A DNA stretch of 48,039 bases from Candidatus Pelagibacter communis (GTDB lineage: Bacteria; Pseudomonadota; Alphaproteobacteria; Pelagibacterales; Pelagibacteraceae): assembly GCA_001180065.1 (NCBI GenBank), contig CVSM01000045.1, positions 1 to 48,039 on the forward strand, written 5' to 3'. Numbering within the stretch: position 1 is the stretch's first letter; the number at the start of each line of letters is the position of its first letter. The translations under genes and the position numbers were made by a program. Of this stretch, positions 9,610-20,317 are shown in pieces. Below the pieces are notes generated by a model, which saw nothing but the letters and a program-made list of their open reading frames with translations, had not been told where the DNA came from and made no database searches.

Positions 9610-10497
9610 ATGATAGCTTTTAATAATCATTATAATAAATTTAAAATACTTTCAGTTTCACTTGTCGTAATATCACTTTTATTATTAATTTTTAAAGGTT
9701 TAAATTTTGGTATAGACTTTAAAGGAGGAACATTGATTGAACTAAGGTCGACTGACTCAAAAATTAATGTATCATCATTAAGAGATAATCTTAGTCAAAT
9801 GAACCTAGGTGATGTTTCAGTCAAAAAGTTTGGTAATGAAACTGATTTTTTAATTAAATTTGAAAATAATGAAAATAAAAATATTATTGAAGAAATTAAA
9901 TTAAATATTGATAAATCATTTGGAAATAATTTCAATTTTAGAAGAGTAGAAAATGTAGGACCAAAAGTAAGTGCAGAGTTACTAAGATCTGGAATTATAG
10001 CAATATCAGTCGCCTTAGTTTTAATGCTTATTTATATTTGGATAAGATTTGAATGGCAATTTAGTCTTGGAGCTATATTGGCTTTATTTCACGATGTAAT
10101 TGTGACTTTAGGTTTGTTCTCACTTTTTGGATTAGAAATTAATTTATCAATAATTGCTGCTGTCTTAACAATTGTTGGTTATTCTATGAATGATACAGTA
10201 GTCATTTTTGATAGAGTAAGAGAAAATTTAAGAAAATATTCTGATATAAAGATTTTTGATTTAACAAATATTTCAATTAATGAAACTTTATCAAGAACTT
10301 TAATTACTTCGATAACAACTTTATTAGCTTTATTATCTATTTTCTTTTTTGGCGGTGAAATTTTAAGAGGCTTTTCTCTTGCTATGATATTTGGTGTAAT
10401 TTTTGGAACTTATTCATCAATTTACATTGCAAATACAGTTTTAGTAAGTCTTAGGGTATCACAAAAAACTATTTTGAAAGAAGACGAAAAAAGTTAA
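9610..10497 (+). CDS. secF: protein translocase subunit SecF
   Basis: SecF, 295 residues, partner of SecD. The signature GIDFKGGTLIELR lies after the first helix (near residue 35). Five further helices follow, with VGYSMNDTVVIFDRVREN near residue 190. It is complete. There is no spacer to secD, and its end overlaps the convergent minus-strand PuuD-like gene by four bases, so no terminator fits between them. Confidence 0.96.
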   Translation: MIAFNNHYNKFKILSVSLVVISLLLLIFKGLNFGIDFKGGTLIELRSTDSKINVSSLRDNLSQMNLGDVSVKKFGNETDFLIKFENNENKNIIEEIKLNIDKSFGNNFNFRRVENVGPKVSAELLRSGIIAISVALVLMLIYIWIRFEWQFSLGAILALFHDVIVTLGLFSLFGLEINLSIIAAVLTIVGYSMNDTVVIFDRVRENLRKYSDIKIFDLTNISINETLSRTLITSITTLLALLSIFFFGGEILRGFSLAMIFGVIFGTYSSIYIANTVLVSLRVSQKTILKEDEKS

Positions 10498-11096
10498 TAT
10501 AAATTTTGAGCTGCAACCATTGAAAGTAGCATTGGTAAAGATAACAAAGTATTTGTTCTAGAAAATAACATTGCGGTTCTCGCTGATTTAGCTTTAAGCT
10601 CTGGTTCGCATTCAACAATACCTAATGCTCTTTTTTGATTAGGCCAAATTACAAACCATACATTATACGCCATTATAACACCTAACCACATTCCAATTCC
10701 AATCGCAGTATGTTTTGGTACCCCTGATCCTAAACTTAAAGTCATAGCATCGTGAAGATATCCATTTAACCACGCTAGTATGAATCCTGAAAGAATTGTT
10801 AGAGCTGCAGCCCACCTAAAATAAAATAAAGCAGCAGGAGCTATAACTTTTCCTATAGCTGGTTTTTGTTCGTCAGGTATTTTTCCCATATTAGGTATTT
10901 GAACAAAATTAAAATACCACAATAATCCTATCCACATTATAGCCACTACAACATGAAAAAATCTTGTCAACCAAGACCAAAAAAGTCTATCAAAACTAAA
11001 TCCATCATTTTGAAAGAATAACACAACAAAAACAATTACCGCTAATGCTAACGATGCATGTATTGTCCTTGGTAGAGATGAAAGTAAATTACCCAT
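10494..11096 (-). CDS. PuuD-like (urate hydroxylase N-terminal type) membrane protein
   Basis: A 200-residue integral membrane protein with about five helices. The segment FHVVVAIMWIGLLWYFNFVQIP, with a histidine at the start of the helix, resembles the N-terminal membrane domain of the PuuD family (urate oxidase N-terminal/DUF989 type). PuuD proteins normally carry a C-terminal cytochrome c domain, and no CxxCH is present here. The histidines and tryptophans would suit haem or quinone contacts, but that is inference. It lies 47 bases downstream of uvrA on the same strand and overlaps secF tail-to-tail. Real substrate unknown. Confidence 0.65.
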   Translation of the reverse strand: MGNLLSSLPRTIHASLALAVIVFVVLFFQNDGFSFDRLFWSWLTRFFHVVVAIMWIGLLWYFNFVQIPNMGKIPDEQKPAIGKVIAPAALFYFRWAAALTILSGFILAWLNGYLHDAMTLSLGSGVPKHTAIGIGMWLGVIMAYNVWFVIWPNQKRALGIVECEPELKAKSARTAMLFSRTNTLLSLPMLLSMVAAQNLY

Positions 11097-11143
11097 AAAA
11101 TATTAATATACTAATTTCATCTAATTTTAACAATGATTATTAT

Positions 11144-13999
11144 TCAATTTAAAAGTGGTTTTAAAAACTTTCCCGTATAACTATTATTGATCTTACAAAT
11201 TTCCTCAGGTTTACCCTCTGCGATAATTTTTCCACCTTTAACGCCCCCCTCAGGTCCCATATCAACTATATAATCAGCAGTTTTTATAACATCTAAATTA
11301 TGTTCTATGACTACCACAGTATTACCAAGTGAGACAAAAGTATGCAGAATTTCCAATAATTTTTTAATATCGTGCTGATGTAATCCAGTAGTTGGTTCGT
11401 CCAAAATATACATTGTTTTACCTGTTGATCGTTTAGACAATTCTTTTGCAAGTTTTATTCTTTGGGCTTCACCCCCTGATAAGGTTGTAGCCTGTTGTCC
11501 AATTTTTATGTATCCCAGACCAACTTTTTTCAATGTAAGTAACTTAGTTTTTATATTAGATATATTTTCAAAATATTCACAACCTTCATCTACAGTCATA
11601 TTTAAAACATCAGCAATACTTTTATCTTTGAATTTTATCTCTAAGGTTTCTCTATTATATCTTGTACCTTTACATTCATCACATTGTATATAAACATCAG
11701 GTAAAAAATGCATCTCATAAGTAATTACTCCATCTCCTTCACAAGCTTCACATCTACCTCCTTTTACATTAAAAGAAAATCTACCAGGTTTATAGCCTCT
11801 GGTCTTAGACTCTGGTAATCCCGTAAACCAATCTCTAATTGGACCAAACGCACCTGTATAAGTTGCAGGATTAGATCTAGGCGTTCGACCAATAGGTGAC
11901 TGATCAATATCAATAATTTTATCTATTAATTCTGTTCCTTTAAATCCTTTAAAAGGTTTTGGAATTTTTCTAGATTTATTATTATTTAAAGTTAAATTCA
12001 GTGCATTATACAAAGTCTGTAAAACTAAAGTTGATTTACCACTACCAGAAACACCTGTTACACAAGTCAAACTACCAAGTGGTATCTTTAAATTTACATT
12101 ATCTAAGTTATTACCTGTTGCTCCAGTAATTTCTAAAAATCTTCCGTTTTTTGCCAGTCTTCTTTTTTGAGGAACATGGATCTTTAATTTATTTGAAAGA
12201 TATTTACCAGTTATACTATTTTTATTTTGACTTATTTCTTTAAATGAACCCTGAGCAACTATCTGACCTCCATTGTTGCCAGCCTCAGGACCAAGATCCA
12301 CTATATGATCTGCATTTTCCATTGTCTCCGTATCATGCTCTACTACAATAACTGTATTACCTAAATCTCTTAATCGTTTAAGTGCATTAATTAATTTTAC
12401 ATTATCTTTCTGATGAAGACCAATGGATGGTTCATCTAACACATACAAAACTCCAGTCAGTCCAGAACCTATCTGTGAAGCTAAACGTATTCTTTGTGCT
12501 TCTCCACCTGACAAAGTTCCAGATTCTCTTGATAATGTAAGGTAATCTAGACCAACGTTTAATAAAAAATTCAATCTTTCATTGATTTCTTTTAAAATAT
12601 GTTCAGCAATTTTTACCTGCCTTTTATCAAGAGTGTTTTTTAAATTTTCAAACCAACTAGCAGCATCAGAAATGGATTTTTCGGTTACCTCGCTTATATG
12701 AAGACCATCAATCTTTACACATAAAGCTTCATCTTTAAGTCTATGACCATTGCATCTTTCACATTTTGTATCAGATTGATATTGTGAGATTTCTTCTCTT
12801 TTCCAATCGCTATCTGTTTCTAAATATCTTCTTTCTAGATTATTTATTACACCTTCAAATGTTTTTTTATGTGAATATTTTTCATATCCATCGTCGTATG
12901 AAAATCTTATTTCTTCATCATCTGAACCATAAAGGATTATATCTTTTATCTTTTTAGGTAGTTTTGACCATCTATCTTCTAATGAGAATCCGTAATGCTT
13001 AGCTAGGGAAGAAAGTGTTTGAGCGTAATATAATGTTGTTGTTTTTGCCCAGGGCTCAATAGCTCCATCTGCTATACTTTTTTTTTCATTTGGAATGACC
13101 AAATTTGGATCTACATTTAATTTAATTCCTATTCCCTCACATTCCTCACATGCTCCAAACGGACTATTAAATGAAAAAAGTCTTGGTTCAATTTCTTCAA
13201 TCGTGAAACCACTTTCGGGACATGCAAATTTAGTAGAAAAAATCAATTTTTCTAATTTTCGAAATTTTTTTGGTAAAGTTTCATCCTCATATTCGACAAA
13301 AACTAAACCATTGGCTAAGTTTATAGAAGACTCGATACTTTCGGCTAGTCGATTACCAAGAGATGAATTTAAAACTATTCTATCTACAAGAATATAAATA
13401 TCGTGTTTAACTTTTTTATTTAATTCAGGTATTTTTTCAATATCATATAAAACGTCGTCGATTTTGATTTTTCTAAATCCTCTTTTTTTATAATTCAAAA
13501 TTTCTTTTCTATATTCACCTTTACGTCCTCTAACTACAGGAGCATAAATATATATGGTTGATTTTTTAGGAAGTGATTTTATTTTATCTACAATTTGGGT
13601 TACAGTTTGAGAAGTAATCGGTTTACCTGTAAAAGGCGAATATGGAATTCCTGCTCTAGCATAAAGTACTCTCATATAATCATAAATTTCAGTCACTGTT
13701 GCTACAGTAGATCTTGGATTCTTTGAGGTATTTTTTTGCTCAATTGATATAGCAGGACTTAATCCCTCAATTAAATCTACATTAGGTTTTTTCATTTTGT
13801 CTAAAAATTGTCTCGCATACGCAGACAAACTTTCTACATATCTCCTTTGCCCTTCTGCATAGACAGTATCAAAAGCTAATGAGGATTTTCCAGATCCAGA
13901 CAGACCTGTTATGACAACAAATTTATCTTTTGGTATTTCTAAAGAAATATTCTTTAAATTGTGTTCTTTAGCTCCCTTAATAACTATCTTTTTAATCAT
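11144..13999 (-). CDS. uvrA: excinuclease ABC subunit A
   Basis: UvrA, 951 residues, the damage-recognition ATPase of nucleotide excision repair. Two ABC modules are visible: Walker [10 protein letters not shown] near residue 32 with its signature [12 protein letters not shown], and a second Walker [10 protein letters not shown] near residue 650 with [12 protein letters not shown]. Zinc-binding CxxC pairs occur in CEECEG, CERCNG, CEACEG and CDECKG. Length is normal. It is divergent from ssb, with 90 bases between the start codons. Confidence 0.98.
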   Translation of the reverse strand: MIKKIVIKGAKEHNLKNISLEIPKDKFVVITGLSGSGKSSLAFDTVYAEGQRRYVESLSAYARQFLDKMKKPNVDLIEGLSPAISIEQKNTSKNPRSTVATVTEIYDYMRVLYARAGIPYSPFTGKPITSQTVTQIVDKIKSLPKKSTIYIYAPVVRGRKGEYRKEILNYKKRGFRKIKIDDVLYDIEKIPELNKKVKHDIYILVDRIVLNSSLGNRLAESIESSINLANGLVFVEYEDETLPKKFRKLEKLIFSTKFACPESGFTIEEIEPRLFSFNSPFGACEECEGIGIKLNVDPNLVIPNEKKSIADGAIEPWAKTTTLYYAQTLSSLAKHYGFSLEDRWSKLPKKIKDIILYGSDDEEIRFSYDDGYEKYSHKKTFEGVINNLERRYLETDSDWKREEISQYQSDTKCERCNGHRLKDEALCVKIDGLHISEVTEKSISDAASWFENLKNTLDKRQVKIAEHILKEINERLNFLLNVGLDYLTLSRESGTLSGGEAQRIRLASQIGSGLTGVLYVLDEPSIGLHQKDNVKLINALKRLRDLGNTVIVVEHDTETMENADHIVDLGPEAGNNGGQIVAQGSFKEISQNKNSITGKYLSNKLKIHVPQKRRLAKNGRFLEITGATGNNLDNVNLKIPLGSLTCVTGVSGSGKSTLVLQTLYNALNLTLNNNKSRKIPKPFKGFKGTELIDKIIDIDQSPIGRTPRSNPATYTGAFGPIRDWFTGLPESKTRGYKPGRFSFNVKGGRCEACEGDGVITYEMHFLPDVYIQCDECKGTRYNRETLEIKFKDKSIADVLNMTVDEGCEYFENISNIKTKLLTLKKVGLGYIKIGQQATTLSGGEAQRIKLAKELSKRSTGKTMYILDEPTTGLHQHDIKKLLEILHTFVSLGNTVVVIEHNLDVIKTADYIVDMGPEGGVKGGKIIAEGKPEEICKINNSYTGKFLKPLLN

Positions 14000-14089
14000 A
14001 TTTTTTCTTGCTTTGAACTAATAAAATTAATATTCAGAGTAAAGTGTGATATAAATCTATTTAATTAATTTAACAAATAATAAAATATT

Positions 14090-14545
14090 ATGGCTGGAAG
14101 TTTAAATAAAGTACTTTTAATTGGTCGTTTGGGCGCAGATCCAGAAATCAAACAAATGGTAAATGGTAAAAGTGTTGCTAGATTAAGCTTAGCAACAAGT
14201 CAATCATGGAAAGATAAAAATAGTGGTGAAAAAAAAGAAAAAACAGAATGGCACCGTATAGTTGTATTTAATGAAGGTTTAGTTAATGTTGTACAACAAT
14301 ATCTGAAAAAAGGTGCTCAAATATATGTCGAAGGTCAATTGACAACTCGTAAATGGAAAGACGAACAATCTGGTCAAGATAAGTACTCTACTGAAATAGT
14401 GATTCAAGGATACAATTCATCGTTAACTATGCTTGGCGGTGGAAACTCTGGTGGTGGAATCGCAAATGATAGTAGTCAATCTTCAAATAATAATGAGGAT
14501 ATATCTCAAATATCAAATGATATGGATGATGAAATTCCTTTTTAA
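14090..14545 (+). CDS. ssb: single-stranded DNA-binding protein
   Basis: SSB, 151 residues. The OB fold begins [19 protein letters not shown] and contains TEWHRIVVF and GQLTTRKW. A flexible glycine/serine/asparagine linker follows, and the C-terminal tip DDEIPF is the canonical partner-binding peptide. Its divergence from uvrA groups DNA repair and replication functions. It is followed six bases later by gyrA. Confidence 0.97.
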   Translation: MAGSLNKVLLIGRLGADPEIKQMVNGKSVARLSLATSQSWKDKNSGEKKEKTEWHRIVVFNEGLVNVVQQYLKKGAQIYVEGQLTTRKWKDEQSGQDKYSTEIVIQGYNSSLTMLGGGNSGGGIANDSSQSSNNNEDISQISNDMDDEIPF

Positions 14546-14550
14546 TATTT

Positions 14551-17130
14551 ATGCAAAAAACTGAAGTTCCTGAAGAAAAAAATATAAAATTAATTTCTAT
14601 GCATGATGAGATGAGTTCATCTTATCTTTCTTATGCAATGAGTGTTATTGTTAGTAGAGCTCTTCCAGATATCAGAGATGGATTGAAACCAGTACATAGA
14701 AGAATTTTGTATGCTATGTATAAAGGTGGTTACGACTGGTCAAAACAATTTAGAAAATCAGCAAGAATTGTTGGAGATGTCATTGGTAAATATCATCCTC
14801 ACGGAGACCAATCTGTTTATGACGCACTTGTTAGAATGGTACAAGATTTTTCAATGAGTTTACCATTAGTTGAAGGCCAAGGTAATTTTGGCTCGATTGA
14901 TGGAGATCCAGCAGCTGCCATGAGGTATACAGAAACAAGACTATCAAAAGTATCACAATTCCTAATCGATGATATTGAAAAAGATACAATTATTTTTAAG
15001 AGCAATTACGATGAAACTGAAAAAGAACCAACAGTTCTACCAGCACAATTTCCAAATCTTTTAGTCAATGGTGCTGGAGGAATTGCTGTTGGTATGGCAA
15101 CAAGTATTCCACCACATAATTTAGGTGAGATAATTGATGGAACATTAGCACTTATTGAAAACAAGGACATAAAAATTAAAGATTTAATGAAACATATTCC
15201 AGGCCCTGACTTTCCAACTGGTGGAGTAATAATTGGTAAAGACATTATTAAACAAGGATATAATAAAGGTAGAGGATCATTTAAAATAAGAGGTGAGATT
15301 TCTATAGAAAGTCTTAAAAACGGTAGAGAGCGCCTGGTGATAACTTCAATACCTTATCAGGTAAATAAATCTGTTCTAAATGAAAGAATAGCCCAATTAG
15401 TGAGAGAAAAAAAAATTGAAGGTATAAAAGATATAAGAGACGAGTCAAATAGAGAGGGAATTAGGGTATCAATTGATTTAAGAAATGGAGTTGAACCAGA
15501 AACAGTCAAAAGACAGCTTTATAAAAATACTCAAATTGAAAGTTCATTTGGTTTTAATACTTTAGCAATAGTTGATGGAAAACCTGAAACATGTAATTTA
15601 AAAGATTTTTTAATCAACTTTTTAACATTTAGAGAAGATGTAGTTATAAAAAAAACAAAATTTGATTTACAAAAAGCTGAGGAAAGAGCTCATATCTTAA
15701 TTGGTTTGTCTGTATCAATTGAAAATTTAGACAAGATAATAAAGATCATAAGAGGATCAAAAACACCTGATGAGGCAAAAAAATTGATTCTGAATACAAA
15801 ATGGAAAATTAATAAAACACAAAAAGTTGCTACTCTTGTTGAGTCCAAAAAAATTAAAGGCACTTATTCTATTTCTAAATTGCAAGTTGATGCAATTTTA
15901 GAATTAAGATTACAAAAATTAACTGCTCTTGGAATTAATGAAATCGAAATTGAGATTAAAAAATTAGCAGAATTAATTACAAAATATAAAAAGATAATAT
16001 CATCAAAAAAGGAGTTACAAAAAGTTATAAGCAATGAACTTAAAAATATTAAAGAAAAATACTCAACTCCAAGAAGAACGAAGATTATAGATGCTGTCCT
16101 TAATTATGATATCGAGGAAACAATCCAAAAACAATCAGTTTTAATTACTGTTACTTTACAGGGATATATAAAGAGAGGCTCATTGAATAGTGTTAAAATA
16201 CAAAAAAGAGGCGGTAAAGGTAAAACAGGTATTACAACAAGAAATGAGGATTCTGTTGTTCAGACTTTATCAGTAAATACTCATACATCTGTTTTATTTT
16301 TTTCAACAGAAGGATTAGTTTATAGACTAAAAGCTTGGAAAATTCCTGAAGGATCATCAGCATCTAAAGGAAAATCTTTGTTTAATATCTTACCTCTTAA
16401 AAATCATCAATCTATCAGTTCAATTATGCCTTTTCCTGATGATGAGTCTGAGATGAAAAGTTACCAAATCGTTTTTGCCACAGCTCAAGGTAAAATTAGA
16501 AAAAATAGCCTTGAAGATTTCTCATCAATAAATTCAGCTGGTAAGATAGCAATGAAACTTGATGCTAATGACAAAATAGTAGGTGTTAAAATATGCAAGG
16601 ATGATCAAGATATAATTTTAAGCACCAAACTTGGTAAATGTATTAGATTTGAGTCAAAAAAATTAAGAGTTTTTAAAGGAAGATCTTCTAAAGGGATTAA
16701 AGGAATAGTTTTAGCACCTAATGATCAAATAGTCTCTTTGTCTATAATTGATAACGATAAAAACTTAAAAAACATGAAAAAATCTAAAGATGAAAAATCT
16801 GAAATTAAGGCAAAAGAGAAATTTATTTTATCAATTACAGAAAATGGATATGGAAAAAAGACCCTTCACACCGATTATCGTGTTACTAATCGTGGCGGAA
16901 AAGGAATTATAGGTATAATTAATTCTCCAAGAAACGGAAATATCTCATCATCATTTCCTGTTTTTGAAGGTGATGAAATCTTGATTTCAACAAACAGAGG
17001 AAGAGTAATTAGGGTAGCTGTTAAAGAAATTAGAACTGCAGGTAGAAATACACAAGGCGTAAGAATAATTAAATTATCTGGTGAAGAAAAAGTTGTTTCA
17101 GCTGATAAAATTGATGATAATTTAGTTTAA
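14551..17130 (+). CDS. gyrA: DNA gyrase subunit A
   Basis: GyrA, 859 residues, the DNA-breaking subunit of gyrase. The catalytic tyrosine is residue 126 in the [12 protein letters not shown] motif. The N-terminal [13 protein letters not shown] and [13 protein letters not shown] (quinolone-region) blocks are intact. A GyrA box QKRGGKG near residue 552 at the start of the C-terminal beta-pinwheel separates it from ParC. The stop shares one base with the coaD start (TAATG). Confidence 0.97.
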   Translation: MQKTEVPEEKNIKLISMHDEMSSSYLSYAMSVIVSRALPDIRDGLKPVHRRILYAMYKGGYDWSKQFRKSARIVGDVIGKYHPHGDQSVYDALVRMVQDFSMSLPLVEGQGNFGSIDGDPAAAMRYTETRLSKVSQFLIDDIEKDTIIFKSNYDETEKEPTVLPAQFPNLLVNGAGGIAVGMATSIPPHNLGEIIDGTLALIENKDIKIKDLMKHIPGPDFPTGGVIIGKDIIKQGYNKGRGSFKIRGEISIESLKNGRERLVITSIPYQVNKSVLNERIAQLVREKKIEGIKDIRDESNREGIRVSIDLRNGVEPETVKRQLYKNTQIESSFGFNTLAIVDGKPETCNLKDFLINFLTFREDVVIKKTKFDLQKAEERAHILIGLSVSIENLDKIIKIIRGSKTPDEAKKLILNTKWKINKTQKVATLVESKKIKGTYSISKLQVDAILELRLQKLTALGINEIEIEIKKLAELITKYKKIISSKKELQKVISNELKNIKEKYSTPRRTKIIDAVLNYDIEETIQKQSVLITVTLQGYIKRGSLNSVKIQKRGGKGKTGITTRNEDSVVQTLSVNTHTSVLFFSTEGLVYRLKAWKIPEGSSASKGKSLFNILPLKNHQSISSIMPFPDDESEMKSYQIVFATAQGKIRKNSLEDFSSINSAGKIAMKLDANDKIVGVKICKDDQDIILSTKLGKCIRFESKKLRVFKGRSSKGIKGIVLAPNDQIVSLSIIDNDKNLKNMKKSKDEKSEIKAKEKFILSITENGYGKKTLHTDYRVTNRGGKGIIGIINSPRNGNISSSFPVFEGDEILISTNRGRVIRVAVKEIRTAGRNTQGVRIIKLSGEEKVVSADKIDDNLV

Positions 17131-17624
17131 TGAATAAAGTAGCAATATACCCCGGTACATTTGACCCGATAACCTTTGGCCACATAGATGTTATTAAGAA
17201 AGGTTTAAAATTATTTGATAAGATAGTTGTTGCTGTTTCTGATGTTGATAATAAAGACTACCTTTTTAATTCAGATGAAAGAATAGAAATAGTTAAAAAA
17301 GCTTTATTTTTTGATCTGAAATTGAATAAAAAAAAGATTTCAATAATCTCATTTACATCATTAACTACTGATTTATGTAAAAAACATAAATCGAATATTA
17401 TTTTAAGAGGATTAAGGGCAGTTTCTGACTTTGAGTATGAGTTTCAATTAGCTGGGATGAATCGAAAATTAAATAATAATATCGAAACTATTTTTTTGAT
17501 GTCAGATGTTGAAAATCAAATTATATCCTCAAAGCTTGTTAAAGAAATCATAAAATTAAAAGGTGATATAAAGAAATTTACAAATAAAAGTACAATCAAA
17601 TTATTAAAAAAAAAGTATGAATAG
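17130..17624 (+). CDS. coaD: phosphopantetheine adenylyltransferase
   Basis: CoaD, 164 residues, which makes dephospho-CoA from 4'-phosphopantetheine and ATP. The nucleotidyltransferase signature YPGTFDPITFGH is at residues 7-18. The segments ILRGLRAVSDFEYEFQLAGMNR and ISSKLVKEI are the conserved substrate-binding and phosphate loops. It is coupled to gyrA at the front and overlaps the cyclophilin gene by eight bases at the end. Confidence 0.95.
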   Translation: MNKVAIYPGTFDPITFGHIDVIKKGLKLFDKIVVAVSDVDNKDYLFNSDERIEIVKKALFFDLKLNKKKISIISFTSLTTDLCKKHKSNIILRGLRAVSDFEYEFQLAGMNRKLNNNIETIFLMSDVENQIISSKLVKEIIKLKGDIKKFTNKSTIKLLKKKYE

Positions 17625-18174
17625 AATAATAATTAGTTTATTTTTTTTCTTTTTAATAATTAATCAATCAATGTCAGAGGAGAATATTATGATTTTAAAA
17701 TTAAAAGATGGTGATGTAAAAATTGAATTATTTGAAGATGTGGCACCAAATCATGTTAAGAGGATTAAAGAATTGGCTAACTCAGGAAAATATGATGGAG
17801 TAGTCTTTCACAGAGTTATTGATGGTTTCATGGCTCAAACAGGTGATGTTAAATTTGGTAATTCCTCTTCTGATGATTTCAATTTGAATAGAGCAGGTAT
17901 GGGAGGTTCTGAATTACCTAATTTAAAAGAGGAATTTAGCAGCCTTCCTCATGATAGAGGAACCTTATCAATGGCTAGATCATCTGATCCTAATAGTGCC
18001 AATAGTCAATTTTTCATATGCTTCAAACCTGCACCGTTCTTAGATAGACAGTATACAGTATTTGGAAAAGTTATTGAGGGAATGGAATTTGTAGATAAAA
18101 TTAAAAGAGGTGATGAAAATAATAATGGAGCAGTTTCAGATCCTGATAAAATAATTAGTTTTAAATCATTATAA
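17617..18174 (+). CDS. cyclophilin-type peptidyl-prolyl isomerase
   Basis: A 185-residue cyclophilin. The isomerase signature FHRVIDGFMAQTGD and the later SMARSSDPNSANSQFFIC are complete. The first 19 residues form a hydrophobic signal peptide ending near SMS, so the long form should be exported. Inside the frame, an AGGAG lies six bases ahead of an ATG at 17689 (residue 25, MILKLKDG), which would give a cytoplasmic form. Either one or both starts may be used. It lies between coaD (8-base overlap) and tgt. Confidence 0.92.
   Translation: MNRIIISLFFFFLIINQSMSEENIMILKLKDGDVKIELFEDVAPNHVKRIKELANSGKYDGVVFHRVIDGFMAQTGDVKFGNSSSDDFNLNRAGMGGSELPNLKEEFSSLPHDRGTLSMARSSDPNSANSQFFICFKPAPFLDRQYTVFGKVIEGMEFVDKIKRGDENNNGAVSDPDKIISFKSL
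17689..17691 (+). promoter_or_regulatory. possible second start of the cyclophilin, with Shine-Dalgarno
   Basis: AGGAG at 17678-17682 precedes this in-frame ATG by six bases, a textbook spacing in a window where most genes lack such a site. Initiation here would skip the signal peptide and yield a cytoplasmic isomerase. The same bases also encode SEEN in the long form, so the match could be chance. Confidence 0.35.
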
Positions 18175-18181
18175 ATTTTAA

Positions 18182-19294
18182 ATGGCATTAAAAAATTTTG
18201 CCTTTAAAGTTTTATCAACAGACAATTATGCTCGATGTGGCTTAATTGAGACTCACCGAGGAAATATTAACACACCCGCATTTATGCCTGTTGGTACTCA
18301 AGCAACAGTAAAAGCTTGCACAATTGATGATATAAAAAAAACAGGCTCTGAGATAATTTTAGGAAATACTTATCATTTAATGATAAGGCCTGGTGTAGAA
18401 AGAATAAAAAGAGCAGGTGGTTTACATACTTTTATGAATTGTAAACTACCAATTTTAACAGACTCTGGTGGATTTCAAGTAATGTCTTTATCGAAATTGA
18501 ATAAGATTGATCGTGAAAAAGGTGCAATCTTTAATTCTCATATTGATGGAAAAAAATTTTATTTAAGCCCTGAAGAAAGTATAAGAATTCAATTAGGATT
18601 AAACTCTGATATTGTAATGATAATGGATGAGTGTCCAAAGAAATCAAACGATTATTTATTAATTGAAAAATCGATGAATTTATCATTACATTGGGCTGAA
18701 AGATCAAAAAAAGCTTTTGGAAAAAATCCCCATAAAGCACTATTTGGAATTATTCAGGGCGGTCTATTTAAAGATTTAAGATTAAAATCATTAGAAAAAT
18801 TATTGGAAATGGATTTTGATGGATATGCTTTAGGAGGTTTGGCTGTTGGAGAATCTCAAAAAGAAATGTTCTTAGTTTTAGATTGCATAAAAGATTACCT
18901 TCCATCAAAAAAACCTCACTATTTAATGGGCGTTGGGACACCATCGGACATATTAGGAGCCGTTAAAAGAGGAATTGACATGTTTGATTGTGTATTACCT
19001 ACTAGGTCTGGTAGAACAGGATTAGCATTTACTTGGCAAGGAAAAATCAATATTAAAAATAAGAAATATCAAAACGATAACACCCCTTTAGATATAAATT
19101 GTACAAATTTGAATTTAAATAAATATTCAAAAAACTATCTAAATCATCTCTTTAACACTAATGAAATTTTAGGATCTATGCTTTTAACTCTTCATAATAT
19201 TAATTTTTATCAAGAATTGATGACTGCCATCAGGGAAAATATTAAGAATGGCACATTTAATAATTTTCATGATAAATACATTGATAAGTTGTAA
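18182..19294 (+). CDS. tgt: queuine tRNA-ribosyltransferase with altered zinc site
   Basis: Tgt, 370 residues, exchanges guanine-34 of GUN-anticodon tRNAs for a queuosine precursor. The segments LTDSGGFQVMSL and MFDCVLPTRSGRTG carry the active-site aspartates. The C-terminal zinc motif normally reads C-x-C-x-x-C with a histidine 31 residues after the first cysteine. Here it reads Cys307, Asn309, Leu312, His338, so two of the four ligands are gone while the surrounding fold (YSKNYLNHLF, LTLHN) is kept. The rest of the protein is complete, so activity is likely, but metal binding in the usual form is not. Confidence 0.94.
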   Translation: MALKNFAFKVLSTDNYARCGLIETHRGNINTPAFMPVGTQATVKACTIDDIKKTGSEIILGNTYHLMIRPGVERIKRAGGLHTFMNCKLPILTDSGGFQVMSLSKLNKIDREKGAIFNSHIDGKKFYLSPEESIRIQLGLNSDIVMIMDECPKKSNDYLLIEKSMNLSLHWAERSKKAFGKNPHKALFGIIQGGLFKDLRLKSLEKLLEMDFDGYALGGLAVGESQKEMFLVLDCIKDYLPSKKPHYLMGVGTPSDILGAVKRGIDMFDCVLPTRSGRTGLAFTWQGKINIKNKKYQNDNTPLDINCTNLNLNKYSKNYLNHLFNTNEILGSMLLTLHNINFYQELMTAIRENIKNGTFNNFHDKYIDKL

Positions 19295-19325
19295 ATAAGA
19301 AACTATTTGTCTCATAAATTCCCAT

Positions 19326-19353
19326 TTGAATTATACAAATAAATCTATATATA
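19326..19353 (+). promoter_or_regulatory. candidate promoter of tRNA-Lys
   Basis: TTGAAT at 19326-19331 and TATATA at 19348-19353 are 16 bases apart and end 23 bases before the tRNA. The pair fits a housekeeping promoter, though in DNA this AT-rich such matches are common. Confidence 0.35.
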
Positions 19354-19376
19354 GACCTTTATCATCTAATGAATAT

Positions 19377-19452
<76 letters not shown>

Positions 19453-19459
19453 TTTGCAT

Positions 19460-20293
19460 TTAAGAAATGTTAATTGGTGGATAATCTAGAATTATTTGAT
19501 TTGTCCATTCGTTGATTTTTTTGATTCTATTATCTGCAGAAGGGTGTGTGCTCATAAATTCGGGCGGGGTTTTTCCTTTATTAAATTTTTTCATTCTTTC
19601 CCAAATTTTAACTGTTTCTCTAATATCGTATCCTGAAAGTGATGAAAATATCATACCTAAATAATCAGCTTCACTCTCTTGTTTACGATTAAAAGGATTC
19701 ATTAATCCTAATTGAGATAGCATTCCAATAGTATTCATTCCGGTTGCTCTATTCACTTGTGATAATTTTCCTCCAGTGAGAATATCAATTAATTGAGTGC
19801 CTGTATTAACTAAGGCACCTCTACTAGCGCGTTCAACAGAATGTTTGGCGACAGCATGAGCTATTTCATGACCCATTACGGCAGCTAATCCATTTGTATT
19901 TTTTGTAACATCTAGAATTCCAGTATAAACTGCAATCTTACCTCCAGGCATACACCACGCATTTCTTACTTTTTTATTTTCGATCAATATATATTCCCAA
20001 TCAAAATTTAATGTTGGGTCTTCTAAATTTTCTTTATAGAAATATTCACTAATAGAAGCCTCCATTCTTTTGCCGATATCTTTGATATTATCTAAAGTTT
20101 TTGTGTCTTTGCTTAATTTCTCTTTTTCTTTAATTTTTTCATATATTGCTGCGGCTTGAGCATTAAGCTTTGCTTCAGGTATTATTTTAAGCTGTTTTCT
20201 CTCAGTAATTGGTGCAGTTGAACATGAATTAAGAAATATTCCACAACAACTACATCCAACGTAAGATAAAAATTTTCTTCTATTCATTTTCAT
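19460..20293 (-). CDS. M48-family zinc metallopeptidase with Tat/lipoprotein-like signal
   Basis: A 277-residue periplasmic peptidase of the M48 (Ste24/LoiP/BepA-like) family, which degrades or processes envelope proteins. The zinc motif HEIAH near residue 140 (MGHEIAHAVAKH) and the third-ligand motif ESEADYLG are present. The N-terminus reads MNRRKFLSYVGCSCCG...NSC. This is a twin-arginine pattern followed by a hydrophobic stretch and a cysteine that could be lipidated, so it may be a Tat-exported lipoprotein served by the tatABC genes of this window. An ATG two codons into the frame (20287) is an alternative start. No TPR domain is present. Confidence 0.9.
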   Translation of the reverse strand: MKMNRRKFLSYVGCSCCGIFLNSCSTAPITERKQLKIIPEAKLNAQAAAIYEKIKEKEKLSKDTKTLDNIKDIGKRMEASISEYFYKENLEDPTLNFDWEYILIENKKVRNAWCMPGGKIAVYTGILDVTKNTNGLAAVMGHEIAHAVAKHSVERASRGALVNTGTQLIDILTGGKLSQVNRATGMNTIGMLSQLGLMNPFNRKQESEADYLGMIFSSLSGYDIRETVKIWERMKKFNKGKTPPEFMSTHPSADNRIKKINEWTNQIILDYPPINIS

Positions 20294-20317
20294 ATAACAT
20301 TGATATTATATTAATTA

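Noticed and set aside
14005-14020. A GTTC-N7-GAAA sequence between uvrA and ssb, close to the alphaproteobacterial SOS box GTTC-N7-GTTC.
   Set aside because: The second half-site matches at only one or two positions; insufficient to call a LexA site.
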